Assembly: GCA_002914805.1 (NCBI GenBank) | Contig: JXTB01000034.1 | Location: 1,158,972 to 1,222,971 of the forward strand | Direction: 5' to 3' | DNA from: Parasponia andersonii | Taxonomy: Eukaryota > Streptophyta > Magnoliopsida > Rosales > Cannabaceae | DNA length: 64,000 bases | Part shown: positions 11,399 through 23,746 of the stretch, piece by piece | Numbering within the stretch: the stretch's first letter is position 1 | Layout: each line of letters opens with the position of its first letter | The notes under the pieces: generated by a model | Told to the model about the DNA's origin: nothing | Database searches by the model: none | Seen by the model: only the letters and a program-made list of their open reading frames with translations | Made by a program: the position numbers and the translations under genes

Positions 11399-11690
11399 AG
11401 ACTAAGAGCTAGGGAGAGAGAGAGAGAGCTGAAAGAAGAGCTTGGGAAGTGAAAGATGACAGCCAGAGGGGAAAGAAGAAGAAAAGGTTAGGGTTTTAAT
11501 CCAAAACAACAACGTTCTGATCAATATAAAGTTTTTTAATAAAAAAAAATAAACCAAACTACATATGCCGATGACTTTCACAAAAAATGAAAACAATTAA
11601 AAAATGCGGGAAAGCTTTTATATCTGACGAGATATGTTTATTGCGTCGAGATATGTTTATTATGTCGGCAAAAGTCGCATTTTTTGTAGT

Positions 11691-12348
11691 ATACCCCTTC
11701 CTCTATTTCCGCCTACGTATATGGGATATTTTAAGAAGTGAACATTCTTCGTAGCAGGGTTTGGAGAAAAAATAGGAAAAGTAATTTCATTATATTTTCC
11801 ACCAGGAACGCGACCTATCACAAGAATATTTTTTTTAATGGGGCGATAACTCTAAAAAGACAGATTTCATAGTCTCTTTACCCATTTTGAACCTTAAGAT
11901 AAACAATTGCAATAGATGCTTAAATGAGTTCCTCTTGAGAGGGTTTCAGAAGTAAGGGCAAGTAGTTAGGATCTGATGGTGGAGCGTTCTCCTTGGACGG
12001 CTTCTACCTCTACAATGACCGGATCTTAGTGGCGGCACTAGGGTTTTGGCGAAGGCAGTGGCTATCTCCTTCAGGATCGTGTTTCTTGTCTAATTGAGAG
12101 AGAGAGAGAGATTAGGGAAGGAGATTCGAGGGTTTGTATCTAATCAAAGTCTACTTTATGTAGGAACTAGGAAATTGAACGGTTGTGATTAGCTTTTAAC
12201 TCATTTTTTTTAAAGAAAAAAAATTGTGTGAAAGCCACGTGCCTTACGTTTTTTAAAAAGTGTTATATATACCAAATTCAACTAAATTTTCAAAAAAAAA
12301 AACCTAAATTGAATTACTTTTTTTAATATAAAAAGAAAAAATATATAT
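11691..12348. other. Spacer between the CACTA element and the gypsy element
   Basis: The segment 11930-12140 is less AT-rich and contains ggtggagcgttctcc and ggcggcactagggttttgg, which look like scraps of a genic or repeat sequence. No frame of note and no recognisable family. Confidence 0.3.
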
Positions 12349-12985
12349 ACGGTCTAAAATCTATATGTCGATTGATGCCAGAAAAGGAAAGTTAGTGACC
12401 CGCTTGGACACGTCAGGTTGCATGAAAATTTTCTTGATCAAGGTGCGACTTCCTCCGAATGAGTTAAGTGCAACCAGTATGAAAAGGAAACTAGATCAAA
12501 CTTTATCAAATGGATAATCTACAAAGAAGGGGAAACAAAGTTTCTCTTTGAAGATCGACCAATCGTTCTATTTAAGTTATTACCAAGTTATATTGTTACT
12601 CAAGTTATATTTTCTGATTACATACTTACCTGTTTTCACAATTGAGAAATATTGAGTTACCCTCACCTATATAAGGGGAGTTCAATGCTGTTGTGAGGGA
12701 CTTTTTTGGTTTTGGGGGACTTTTACTTTTAGACTTTTACTTTTACCTTTTCTTTCTGGACTACACTCTGTATCTCTCTCTCTAAACTCTCACCTTGAAA
12801 CTTAAAGAAACTCTTGTAATCCTCCAGAAAATAGTGAAAGACAGTAGACGTAGGCTTATCTTTTTTGGGGCTGAACCACTATAAAATTCTTGCCTATTTA
12901 CTTGTTTTAATTTATCAACCATTTTCACACACAAGCCATATCTTGCAATTTCTTAAATTTATTGTTGACAAAACCTCCGTCAACA
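12349..12985 (+). repeat. 5' LTR of the gypsy element
   Basis: It aligns throughout with the 3' LTR at 22876-23500 and ends in the same ...aaaacctccgtcaaca. Its first ~10 bases are replaced by an AT run, so its exact outer edge is uncertain. A TATA-like tatataaggggag lies at 12669-12681, followed by a pyrimidine-rich stretch, a plausible old promoter. Confidence 0.85.
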
Positions 12986-13667
12986 ATTGGTACTAGAAGG
13001 AAGGCTATTCCAGCAAAAAAATCTGTCAATTTCGCTTCCTTAACAATAGCAAACACTAGAAACACTACCAGAAACACGAGAACTAGCCAAAACCAACTCC
13101 AAAGTACTGCTGCTGCACAGGTAGATCTTGCTCAGGATCAGCCTGCCGTGACCGCACCAGAAAATATTGTCCAGAGACAAAATCGCATGAAGAAAGTACT
13201 GGTGAACCTTCAGCAAATCACTAATCAGAATAATGACACTCTCCGACGACTTGCTGAGGGACAGATGGTGAATCCACCACAGCACGAACGTCCCAGAGAA
13301 CGTCCTGCTCAACTACCTGAGAGAGGAATTCAGATCCTAGAGATAGGGAACTGCGACCAGCATAAAACCTAGCAGGATCGTCACACCTCTAAGGGAAAAG
13401 GCAAGGTCGCAGACTTGCCTCTGGAATCCGGTACTGAAAGTTCGAGCACTAATCGTGATCGTGGACAACCTTCTCGGAGAGCGACTGTCAATCGTGATTC
13501 TCTAAACAACGAGCAAAAAACGTTAATCGAGGAGTATCTTTGAAAGGATTAGTAGGGAGTCTCGACAGAATCCTGCAGACCTAAGACAACATCTAGAATA
13601 GCGACGTAGTCAGAAGTAATCCACATCGCATCATAACGATCGAAGTTGATCTCGTCGCACTATTTCA

Positions 13668-14792
13668 TTGGAAACCCTACAAAGGTTACAGTGGACCCTG
13701 CCTAACCAATCTTTCTTATATCGTGATAACGACCAAAGGCCACCCCTACCACTAGTAAAAGATAATGTTCTCCCTCTAAATATCGATGTTCATAATTTGA
13801 GAATCACATTAGATGCACTTGCTGGCTGGGACGATGAGCTCGCTGATAGGTATCGTCAATCACCATTCAGCGAGGAGGTTCAAGCTGCTGCCTTACCTAC
13901 TGAATTCAAATTTCCCACCATAAACACTTTTGATAGGAAAACTGATCTGCAGGACCATATGGATCACTTCAACGACGTGATGGAGCTTTATCATGTTGAT
14001 GATCTCGCACGTTACAGATGTTTTGTTGTAACTCTCACAGGAGCAGTGAAGAAGTGGTTCCGATTACTCAAGTCTGGTTCAATCTCGTCCTGGCAATAAC
14101 TTCAGACTGCATTCTTGAGGTAATTCCAGGCTGTGAAGAATTTTACTATTCCACTGGTTAGTCTCTCTACTATTCGGTAAGGTCTGAAGAAAACTCTACG
14201 ATCTTACCTTAATCGCTTTACCTCAGAGTTGGCAAAGGTCAACAACCCACTTGAAGGAGGAGTTTTAACTCTAATGATGGCTGGGGTATGACCAAAGACT
14301 AAACTCTGGGAAGAGTTACTTGAACGAGAATGCAAAACCCTTGAAGACTTCTATCGAAGAGTTGGTCGACATTTGAGGGTGGAATCTTCACGCGAGAATC
14401 TTCGTAAGACGACAAAGAAAGGAGGAAAAGATTCTGCTAAAGATGCGACCACGATCAACAACAATAATAACAAGAAGTCGAACAAAGGAAGTAATGAACA
14501 ATCGACTGAGAAGCAGCCCAAACAGAAAAAGCAGAAGATCTCAAGAGCTCCCATGAGGTTCAACAACTATGCTGAACTGAACGCAACCATAGATCATATC
14601 TATGCGGTTATAAACCAGCAGGAGCAATATTGTCAACTGGAACCGATAAAAAGGGATAGAGCGAGGCGTGATCCCAACAAGTTCTGCCAGTATCACAAAG
14701 ACATTGGACACGATACCAATAACTGCTTCGTCTTCAAAGATGAAATCAAAAGATTACTTAAAGAAGGGCGGTTGTGGCAGTACACTAAATAA
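13668..14792 (+). pseudogene. gag region of the gypsy element (fossil)
   Basis: The first part (13668-14099) has the plant gypsy gag signature: FKFPTINTFDRKTDLQDH, then ARYRCFVVTLTGAVKKWF. The second part (14373-14792) is lysine-rich and ends with a cysteine/histidine motif, FCQYHKDIGHDTNNC, typical of Tat-type gag proteins in place of the CCHC knuckle. The region is a fossil and is not expected to yield a working capsid protein. Confidence 0.8.
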
Positions 14793-15069
14793 AACAATGA
14801 AAGGCAAGAAAAAAACCGACAGTGACCTCTAGAAATTTAACGCGAGGTGCGAACTATTTTTGGAAGACCGCACGCTGGTGGAGATTCGAAGAGGGCATAA
14901 GAAAGGTATACACGAGAAGCACGACAACAACCTTTGACCAATATCATGCATCTTGAGCAGCGACCATGAAAGCTTCAACGGGTACCAGATGTAGATATTA
15001 CCTTCACGGAGTAGGACGCAAGAGAGGTTTAGTACCCGCACAATGATGCATTGGCCATAAAGATCAACT

Positions 15070-18000
15070 GTGGAAGCACGTAGCTATGGTGAGTATTGGT
15101 CGATAATGGAAGTATCGTCGACATCCTGTACTATAATTGCCTTCAAAAAAATGGGGTTGAGTGAAAGTGACCTAAAGCCTGCTGTCACTCCACTTTACGG
15201 ATTTACTAGTAACAGCATAATGCCTAGGGGAATGATTGAGTTAATGGTCTACGTTGGAACTTATCCTAGGGTATCAACGGTAATGACCCAATTCTTAGTT
15301 TTGGATTATCCCTCCGTATTTAATGTTGTACTAGGAAGACCAACACTGAGGGAACTTCGAGCAGTTACTTCAATCTGCTACCTTGCTGTGAAGTTTCCGA
15401 CTCAACATGGAGTAGGTGAAGTGCGAGATAACCAATATGATGTGAGAACTTATTATAATAATTCAATAAAGCTCGCAGTAAAAGATATGACACCTCGCAC
15501 AATGATGGTCAAGCAACAAGGTGAGGCATCAAGGGAAGCGTCAGGTGAAGCATCTAGTAAAGCGTCGAGGGAAGCGTCGGGTGAAATGTCAATCGATGAC
15601 CTCGACCCTTGAGAAATCGATGGAGAGGCCAAGACTGAACCTATAGAAGACTTGGAAGATTTGCCGATTGATAAGTCTTCGAAGATTCTAAAAGTCAGAA
15701 CGAAGCTTCAAGAACCCGTGCGAACTTTATTGGTTGCTTTCCTGAAATCAAACTTGGATGTCTTCGCATGACAACATTCAGATATGGTGGGGATTAATCC
15801 GAATATCTTGTGTCATCGCCTTAATATAGATACAACGAAGAAGTCTGTACGGAAAAAAAAAGAGCTATGAATCCAGAATGCTACGTCGCATTGAAAGAAG
15901 AGGTAGAAAAGTTGCTCGAAATTAGATTTATCAGGGAATCTTTCTACCCAAACTGGCTTGCAAACCTAGTTTTAGTAAAGAAACCTAACGAGAAGTGGAG
16001 AACTTGTATCGATTTCATCGACCTCAACAAAGCATACCCGAAGGATAGTTTTCCCCTTTCAAGGATCGACCAGTTTGTAGATGCGACGTCGGAGCATGAA
16101 CTCTTAAGCTTTATGGATGCATATTCTAGATACAATCAAATCCTTATGTACGAGCTAGATGAGGAGCATACCTCGTTCATCACGGATTGAGGATTGTACT
16201 ATTATAAGAAGATACCCTTTGGACTTATCAACACAGGAGCGACTTATCAGCGTCTTGTCAATATGATATTTGCAAAACAAATTGGCAAGACAATAGAAGT
16301 ATATGTTGATGACATGTTAGAAAAGTTAAAGGAAGTTGAAGATCACGTCAAGTATCTTGATGAAATGTTTAAAATTCTTCAGAAATATCATATGAAGCTG
16401 AACCCCCAGAAGTACGCATTCGGAGTAGGATCTAGAAAATTCTTAGGATTCATGATCAACTGGCGAGGAATCGAGGCTAACCCTCAGAAGTTATAAGTAC
16501 TAATTGATATGCAATCCCCTCGTAAACCCAAAGACATGCAGAGCCTAGTGGGAAGAGTGGCTGCATTGAGTTGATTTGTATCCAAGTCAACTGATAAATA
16601 CCAACTATTCTTTCAAGTATTGAAGGGTTCGAAGAGGTTCGAGTAGACTGAAAAATACGAGCAGGTATTTCAAGAATTAATAAGACACTTGGGTTCTCCT
16701 CCATTCTTGTCGAAGCCAAACCTAGGGGAAGAGTTATACTTATATCTCACTTTTTCCAAATATGCGACAAGCGCTGTGTTAATTCGAGAAGAAGAAAAAA
16801 TACAACGACCAGTATATTACATAAGTAAAAGGCTGCTTGATGCCAAAACGAGATATCTAGAGATAGAGAAGTTGGCATTAGCACTCATCATCGCATCCAG
16901 GAAGCTTCGACCTTATTTTCATGCGCACTCCATCAAAGTTTTCACGAATTTTTCATTAAAGTAGGTTCTACAAAACCCTGAGGCTTCAGAATGACTACTT
17001 AATTGGGCCATCAGGTTGAGTTAATTTGACATCAATTTTCAACCTCGCACTGCGATTAAAGGTCAAGCTCTCGTAGATTTCATTGTAGAGTTCACATATG
17101 ATGTCAATCTTCCCATAGAAGTGATCGAAAAACCAGCTATAGATTTATCAAGATTATGGAAAATTTACATCGATGGATCGTCAAACGAGAATAGAGCTGG
17201 TGTAGGCTTAGTACTAATCAGTCCTGAAGGGCACAATATTCATTGTGCACTTCGCCTCAAATTTCCAGTGTCGAATAATGAGGTAGAATATGAAGCACTG
17301 ATAGCTAGGCTAAAGCTCGCATAAGAAATGAAGGCCAAAATGATTGAGATATACAGTGATTCCTAGCTAGTCGTTTGTCAAGTAATCGACGATTATCAAG
17401 CAAGAGGAGAGAGAATAATGGCCTACTTACAGGAGGTACAATGACTGTTCTCGACATTTATTGTTTATAGTATTCAACTTCTTCCTCGCATTAAGAATAC
17501 TCGGGCAGATGCTCTAGCTAAGCTCGCCTCAACAAAAGATGCCGAATTATTAATGGTGATTCTTGTCATATTTCTTGTGAAACTAAGTATCGAAGTAGAG
17601 CCCCAAGTAACCATGTCAGTTGACAAAAAACAATCGTGGATGAATCCTATAATGAAGTATCAACAAAATAGCGATCTCCCCGAAAGCAAAGACGATGCAA
17701 AGTGACTTCGAATGAAGGTAGCTCACAATATCATCTATAATGGGAAGTTTTATCGAAGAAGTTTTAGTTCGCTGTTATTATTATGTGTTGATGAAGAAAA
17801 AACACACTATATTATGAGGGAAATTCACAAAGGAATATGCAGAAACCATTTAGGGGGACTGGCACTTGTGAACAAAGTTCTCAGACAAGGGTATTTTTGG
17901 CCAGCTATAAAGAAGGATACAATGGAATTTACTAGGAGGTGTGACAAATGTCAACGATTTGCGTCTGTTCCTAGAATGCCACATGTTCCTCTTAATCCAA

Positions 18001-18840
18001 TGACTAGTCCATGACCGTTTGCAGTATGGGGAATTGATATTATTGGAATGCTTTCATTGCCGCGAGGTGGATTAAAGTATGCAGTAGTCGTAGTCGATTA
18101 TTTCATCAAGTAGACAGAAGCTAAAGACTTAAGTACCATTTCTGCAAAGAAGATGATAGATTTTGTTCACAAATCTATAATCTGCCGTTATGGTATACCA
18201 TATACTATAATTTCTGATAATAGGAAACAATTTGACTGCGATGAGTTCTGTAACTTCTGCGACAACTTAGGCATCAAGAAGAGCTTCTTCACTATTGTTC
18301 ATCCACAAGCCAATGGGTAGATCGAGGCTATAAACAAGATACTTAAACAGAACCTAAAGACAAAGCTGGAAGAGTATAAAGGAGCTTGGATAGAAGTACT
18401 CCCTGAAGTATTATGGGCTTATCGCACTACTCAACGAACTACTACAGGAGAGAGTCCATTCTCTTTAGCTTATAGATATGAAGCAATGGCAACATTAGAA
18501 ATTGGTGCGAGCTCTCTACAACGATCTACCAATGAGCAAGAACAGAATAACGCATTAATGAGGATTGAGCTCGATTTTTTAGAAGAAAGGCCCGAACAGT
18601 CTCAACTTCAGATCGCATTATATCAACAGTGCACTGCTCGATATTATAACTCTAAAGTCAGAAGCAGAGGATTTGAAGTTGGTGATCTTGTTCTTCGACA
18701 AGTTCTACCTAATAATAAAGAGCACGGTACTAGTGTATTTGGACCTTCTTAGGAAGGACCATATGTTATTGATGCCGTCATTCGACCTGAGACATATAAA
18801 TTAGCTTGCACTGGTGGACAAAAGATCGAGCATGCTTAGA
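15070..18840 (+). pseudogene. pol region of the gypsy element (fossil): protease, RT, two RNase H, integrase
   Basis: Visible parts: a protease-like region at 15070-15612 (GLSESDLKPAVTPLYGFT); reverse transcriptase at 15867-16496 (WRTCIDFIDLNKAYPKD, then EVYVDDML); an RNase H segment at 16689-16964 (RYLEIEKLALALIIASRKL); a second RNase H at 17121-17540 (WKIYIDGSSNENRAGVGLV), the Tat-specific feature; and integrase from 17712 (HLGGLALVNKVLRQGYFWP, CDKCQRFA) to about 18840. The region is broken in several places and reads as an old copy. Confidence 0.85.
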
Positions 18841-19656
18841 ATGCAGAACAACTTCATCGCTATTATTAGTAAATCTTCATGTATATCTTCATGTATTTTC
18901 AATGACTTGAGGGGCATCTTGTATTCGTCATTCGTCGCATTTATCAATAAAGATGTCTTCTTGTTATTCTCATTCGTCGTCATTCATCAATAAAGATGTC
19001 TTTTCTTCGATTATTCAATTTTATTTGGTTCTTTTTTTATAGTTTTATGGCAGTCTTCGAACACCATAAAACTCGGAGGGAAGTGGAATCAGAATGTTAT
19101 CTCCTACTTGCTTCCTAAGGGACTATGCAAACGTTCATATAGAGGGGTTAGAATTTTAGATCACAGAATTTCTAAAATTTCTTAAAATCTTAGGATTTTC
19201 TCCTCGCTTCATGCCATAGCATGTCGTATTACGCAATTTTCCTCTTCGAACAACAAAGTAACTAAGCAAAACATTCATTGTTTGCTGTGATATATTACTA
19301 TATTACATTTTACCGTGGAACTTTTGAAAAATAGTATTGAGTTCGTATCACTCATACTTGCTGTTTTCTTAAACGATCTAACCTATCCTAATACTTAAAA
19401 CCTATTTTAAGTTAGCTAGATTCGAATCGCAATAGCATACTGATCAGTCACCTAGTGATTAATTACTTGGTTAAATTATGCATCTTTATATTACAATACA
19501 GTATTTTAATTGTTTTGCAGGAATAAACATCTAAGAAAACATTCATTGATAAAAACTCGTACTTGTACGCAAGTAAAGTATTACAAAGTAAAAAAAAAAA
19601 GGGGGGGGGGACCAGCCCGCATTTTCTGAAACTTTGTAAAATAAAAAGTAAATAAT

Positions 19657-22440
19657 TTATGCAGATGTGTTCGCTCCACCGTCTTTAGTTTTTACAGCTT
19701 CGGTTTCCTTCCATCTCTGGACAAGCTTGACCACATCTTTACCAAGGATGGGAAAGTTGAAATCTGGATGCTTGCAAAAGATATTGTATATTATGGTCGA
19801 CGAGGCAATGTCACTAGCTTTTTCTTCGAGCTCCTTGCCTTCAGTGGCCGTGAACTCTTCTACAGCCTTGTGAGCCACCTCTGTTGTCACTTCCTTTAGC
19901 ATATTTGGATGCTCGGAGATAGTCTTCTCAAGTTCTTTAATTTTTTCCTCGAGCTTCTCCTTTTCAACCTTTTCCTTGGCCAGACCCTCGCGCAGTTGCT
20001 GATTCTCCAACTCGAAGGATTTTCTCTCTTCTTTGTGAGTCTTCTTTGAGTCCTCGAATGCTTGGGTTATTTCTTCGATTTTTTTAGCCTTCTCCATGCA
20101 TTCAAGAACCGAGTCATACATCAAAACAGCTGCTGTAGCGGTTTGAAAATATAACACATCAATACAAGAAAAAAAAGCGTCGAAGAGCGAAGATAGAAGA
20201 TGCTTATATTTGCCAACATCCTCATTGCAGAACTGAAAGCGACCTTAGTAGGTCGTCACTTTATCCTCTCCCAACCATCATCAGAAGTGAAACGGTTGAT
20301 GAATGCCGTGCTTAAGCTAGCTTTTTCTGGCAGTTGGCAAAGGAGTGCGAAAAGCTCCTCGTCCTTGTCGGCCTAGCTCGGTCCCTCAGAAGAGGTTGCT
20401 GTCTCCTTGGATGGCTCAGGCTGGCTCACAGTTTTTGAAGGTTGAGGAGGAGGTAAGCTTGTTGGGATATCTTCAAAGGTGACTTTTCGCTTCTTTGAAG
20501 TATCAACCTTCTCTTGCCCTTTCGTTGAGGAAGGGGGTGTACTGTCCGGTGTCTTGGACTTTGCCATTGATCCCAAAGTTGAAAGTAGTGCTCATAGTCC
20601 GATGCCAATTGCCATTTCTGTACAAATATGATTGGTTAGTATGCGAGGTATATAATGTGACAAAGAGGAAGAAAGAAAAAAATTAATTACCTTCTTGCTG
20701 CCGAAAAATTGGTGGCGATGTAGCTTCTAAAGACGATGGTTCCGAGACAGTAGAAGTAGCAGGTGCTTTTCGTTTCCTAGGTTCAGAAGATGAGGCACCC
20801 TTTTTCTTCTGTTTCTTCGGCTTCTTCGAGCTCGAGGGTTTAGTCAGAGGTTGGCAGAATCTGGAAGAGCGGCTCCCCTTAGAAACAGTTCGCAAGTAAC
20901 TAGGTTCTTGGTCGTTCCAAGCCTCTTCCAATCAAATTCTTATGTCGGAAGGTTGTTTATTTTATACTCCCTTGCGAGCTACTCTTTGGAGAGTCCTGGT
21001 CATTCTCTATTATCTGCAATGACATACGAATGCGATCAGAATAATATATTTATATAGAGAAAGTAATAAGCTGAAAGTTACCTACCAGGGTTTTGAAAGA
21101 AGCCATTATCCGCGTAGTCAAAGTGGAAAAATAGAATTTTCCATTTTCCCATATTGTTGCGGATCCCGTGGATAGTTTTTATTACTTGGTTCGACCACTT
21201 GCTCGCATAAAAGATGCCGAAATCTGATGGGTTTGATTTTACTTAGTAGAACCAAGCGAACTTCTCAAGAGTGGAGACCTCTAAACCTAATTTATAGTAT
21301 AATATATACAGACCTACCATGTATCTATATGTGTTTAGGGTTAGTTGAAAATGGACAACTCCATAATAGTCGACGATCGATTTTATATATGGATGACGTG
21401 GGAGGTGGACACCACATCTGAGAACTGCTTCTGAGAATGAGGCGATTCCGCAAGGAGGTGTGTGTGGTTGATTGAACTCTGTGGGAAGGCGAAGAGGGAC
21501 GTCGATTTTGTAGTTGCATACGATCTTTCTGACCTTGTTTGTTGAACAGCTTGTTTTTATATTGGTACATGACCAATCTCCCTCTACATAGTGATAACCC
21601 ATTGCAAATGCAAGGGTATCTCTGATATGCCGAGGTCATTGGTCTTGAGGGAGGTTGCCTATGCGAGGACTACTTTGCCTGTCCTCGGTTATTTCTACTT
21701 CAGGTTCTGACTCAAGATAGTCTTCGAGGTTTATAGAGCTAATGCTTGTATTAGATGATTCTCCTGAGAATGCATTCCCTTCCCTAAATTCCTCACTACT
21801 AGACATCTGAAAGAAGAAATATGGGATTGGTTTAGTCCTATCCGAGCATCAGGGATCTTTGCTATATGTGAGCAGTTTGAGGCCACAAATCCTAGGATTG
21901 CTGTTCATCAAATTTTTTCTAATCGTTCTATGGATTCATAAAAACCGTTTGAGCAACTCTTCGGTAATTCGTCACTCGACTGATTTTGGTTTTCACATAT
22001 CAGGATTTCAGATCTTAAATTTCTCTTATGGGTTCGTCTATCAATCATCTAAAAATAATTTATTCTATAAATTAATGGAGAGATTCTGAGAAATTCCCAT
22101 TTTTCAATCCATCTGAATATGGGGATGGGGTTGGTTATGTTCAGGGCATTTAGGCTCTACGATTTGTCTTTCTATTTCTAGAAAAAAGCTTTGTAAATAA
22201 GGATTTTCTGAAAAATCGAAGAATAATAAGAGAGAGAGAGGATGTATACTAACCTTTTTTCGAAGACTAAAGAACCGAGATGTCGTCTAAAGGATTGTAG
22301 TGACTTCGTCAGAGAAAATGATGAATTTGTATGAGCTGCAAAACAAAAAAGGACGCCGGGAAGATTTACCTTATGGACGCTTCGGATTTCAAAAGAAGTA
22401 AGAGGAACAGGAGGCAATAGGGTTCAAGTCTTTTGAAGAA
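19657..22440 (-). pseudogene. Antisense frame region between integrase and 3' LTR of the gypsy element (fossil)
   Basis: This ~2.8-kb region reads on the minus strand, opposite to gag-pol. A segment at 21243-21602 holds FSEAVLRCGVHLPRHPYI followed by YGVVHFQLTLNTYRYM, which matches my memory of the Pfam Transposase_28 'putative gypsy type transposon' family. Segments at 20373-20576 and 20683-20931 are rich in S, P and K. The segment at 19657-20157 is a long coiled coil (heptads in ERKSFELENQQLREGLAKEK and following). Extra antisense frames of this kind are known for Tat/Retand elements in plants. Role unknown; here it is a broken fossil. Confidence 0.6.
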
Positions 22441-22875
22441 GAAGCGGATGGATTTTTGATATATATATATATATATATATCTCAAGCATCATCAAATCAC
22501 AGCCGTAGATCAAGGCATTTAATTTTTGGATCTAATGGCCGAAGTTCACGCAAGAGTTAATATTCTGAAATTAAATTAGTATTTTTCAAAATTTGAAACG
22601 TCTCAATTTAAGACAACAGTTGGCATCATCGCTATCATCATGTCTACTCAAAGACGGAGAAGTTATCTCGAGTTTTGCTATTCTCCTGAGAAAAGATGAC
22701 ACGTGGTTGCGTCTGTCAGGAAAAGGTACGCATGGTTCTGAAAAGATGGGATTTGAGAACTGACGACTCTTCGAAGATCTCAAGATTATGTTATGATATC
22801 GCATTTTTTAAGCTCGCACTTATCAGAGAAGGAAGCTCCATTTTGTCCTAAAAAACTAATAGAGCTGGGGGCAAT

Positions 22876-23500
22876 TGTTGTGCGGTCTAAAATCTATATG
22901 TTAGTCGATGTCAAAAAGGAAAAGTTAGCGACCCGATTGGACACATCAGGTTGCATGAGAATTTTCTTGATCAGGATGCGACCTCCTCCGAATGAGTTAA
23001 GTGCGGCCAGTATAAAAAGGAAACTAGATCAAGCTTTATCAAATAGGTAATCTACAAAGAAGGAGAAACAAAGTTTCTCTTTGAAGATCGACTAATCGTT
23101 CCATTTAAGTTATTACCCAGTTATATTGTTACTCCAATTATATTTTTTGATTACACACTTATCCGTTTTCACAATTGGGAAACATTGAGCTACCCTCACC
23201 TACATAAGGGGAGTTCAATGCTGCTGTGAGGGACTTTTACTTTTAGACTTTTACTTTTACTTCTTCTTTCTAGACTACACTCTGTATCTCTCTCTCTGAA
23301 CTCTCATATCGAAACTTAAAAGAAACTCTTGTAATTCTCCAGAAAATAGTGAAAGACAGTGGACGTAGGCTCATTTTTTTTGGGGCTGAACCACTATAAA
23401 ATTCTTGTCTCTTTACTTGTTTTGATTTATCAACTATTTTCACACACAAGCCATATCTTACAATTTCCTAAATTCATTGTTGACAAAACCTCCGTCAACA
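22876..23500 (+). repeat. 3' LTR of the gypsy element
   Basis: 625 bp beginning TGTTGTGCGGTCTAAAATC and ending ACCTCCGTCAACA, with TG...CA ends. The same family recurs as a solo LTR at 63165-63799. A TATA-like catataagggg-type box (cctacataaggggag, about 23199-23213) precedes a pyrimidine-rich leader. Confidence 0.9.
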
Positions 23501-23515
23501 CACATATATATATTT

Positions 23516-23672
23516 ATTGTAAAAAGTTAGAGAGAGAAAGAGCATTAATGATGCACGTCTTTTCATGTACTTCATTATAACCATTGGATCACTATTAGAT
23601 GGTGATTCAACGGCTAAAAAAAAAATACCTACCTATAAGTAAAAAAAAAAAAACTATTGGATTGGCAACCAC
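23516..23672 (+). repeat. Short dispersed repeat, copy 1 of 3 in the window
   Basis: It begins attgtaaaaagttagagag and ends ttggattggcaacc, with gcattaatgatgcacg and cattggatcacta between. Two further copies lie in tandem at 62851-62982 and 62983-63110. It is non-coding and bordered by AT dinucleotide runs. It may be a MITE or part of one. This copy carries an extra ~25 bp (tagatggtgattcaacggct region) relative to the others. Confidence 0.75.

Positions 23673-23678
<6 letters not shown>

Positions 23679-23743
<65 letters not shown>
23679..23743. repeat. (AT)n microsatellite
   Basis: About 32 uninterrupted AT units directly after dispersed-repeat copy 1. Shorter AT runs lie at about 22458-22481, 62716-62739, 63109-63130 and 63847-63870. 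Confidence 0.95.

Positions 23744-23746
<3 letters not shown>

Larger units (their letters stand above)
8508..11690. mobile_element. CACTA (En/Spm) DNA transposon, degraded
   Basis: The left end is CACTACAACATATATAAC (8508) and the right end is ...cgcattttttgtagt (11690), i.e. ACTACAAAAAATGCG read inward, the CACTA signature. The left subterminal region is packed with variants of TTTGCGTCAGCAAAA (for example 8729-8740 and 8825-8840), and the right has tgtcggcaaaagtcgca, as expected for transposase-binding subterminal repeats. Transposase remnants lie on the minus strand at 9090-9700. No matching 3-bp target duplication was found and the last base of the right end departs from the canonical G, so the element is old. 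A long GA run (11306-11394) lies inside. Confidence 0.7.
12349..23500 (+). mobile_element. Ty3/gypsy LTR retrotransposon, Tat/Retand type, broken
   Basis: An 11.15-kb element in plus orientation with two LTRs (12349-12985 and 22876-23500). A primer-binding-like site follows the 5' LTR (TTGGTACTAGAAG, a variant of the initiator-methionine type) and a purine tract precedes the 3' LTR (agagctgggggcaa). Parts in order: gag, protease region, reverse transcriptase, RNase H, a second RNase H of the kind found in Tat elements, integrase, then a long 3' region with antisense frames. The order, the second RNase H and the antisense region place it in the Tat lineage (Retand-like). It is broken, with roughly a dozen or more interruptions of its reading frames. 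By eye the first ~150 aligned LTR bases differ at around a tenth of positions, suggesting insertion several million years ago. Confidence 0.88.
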
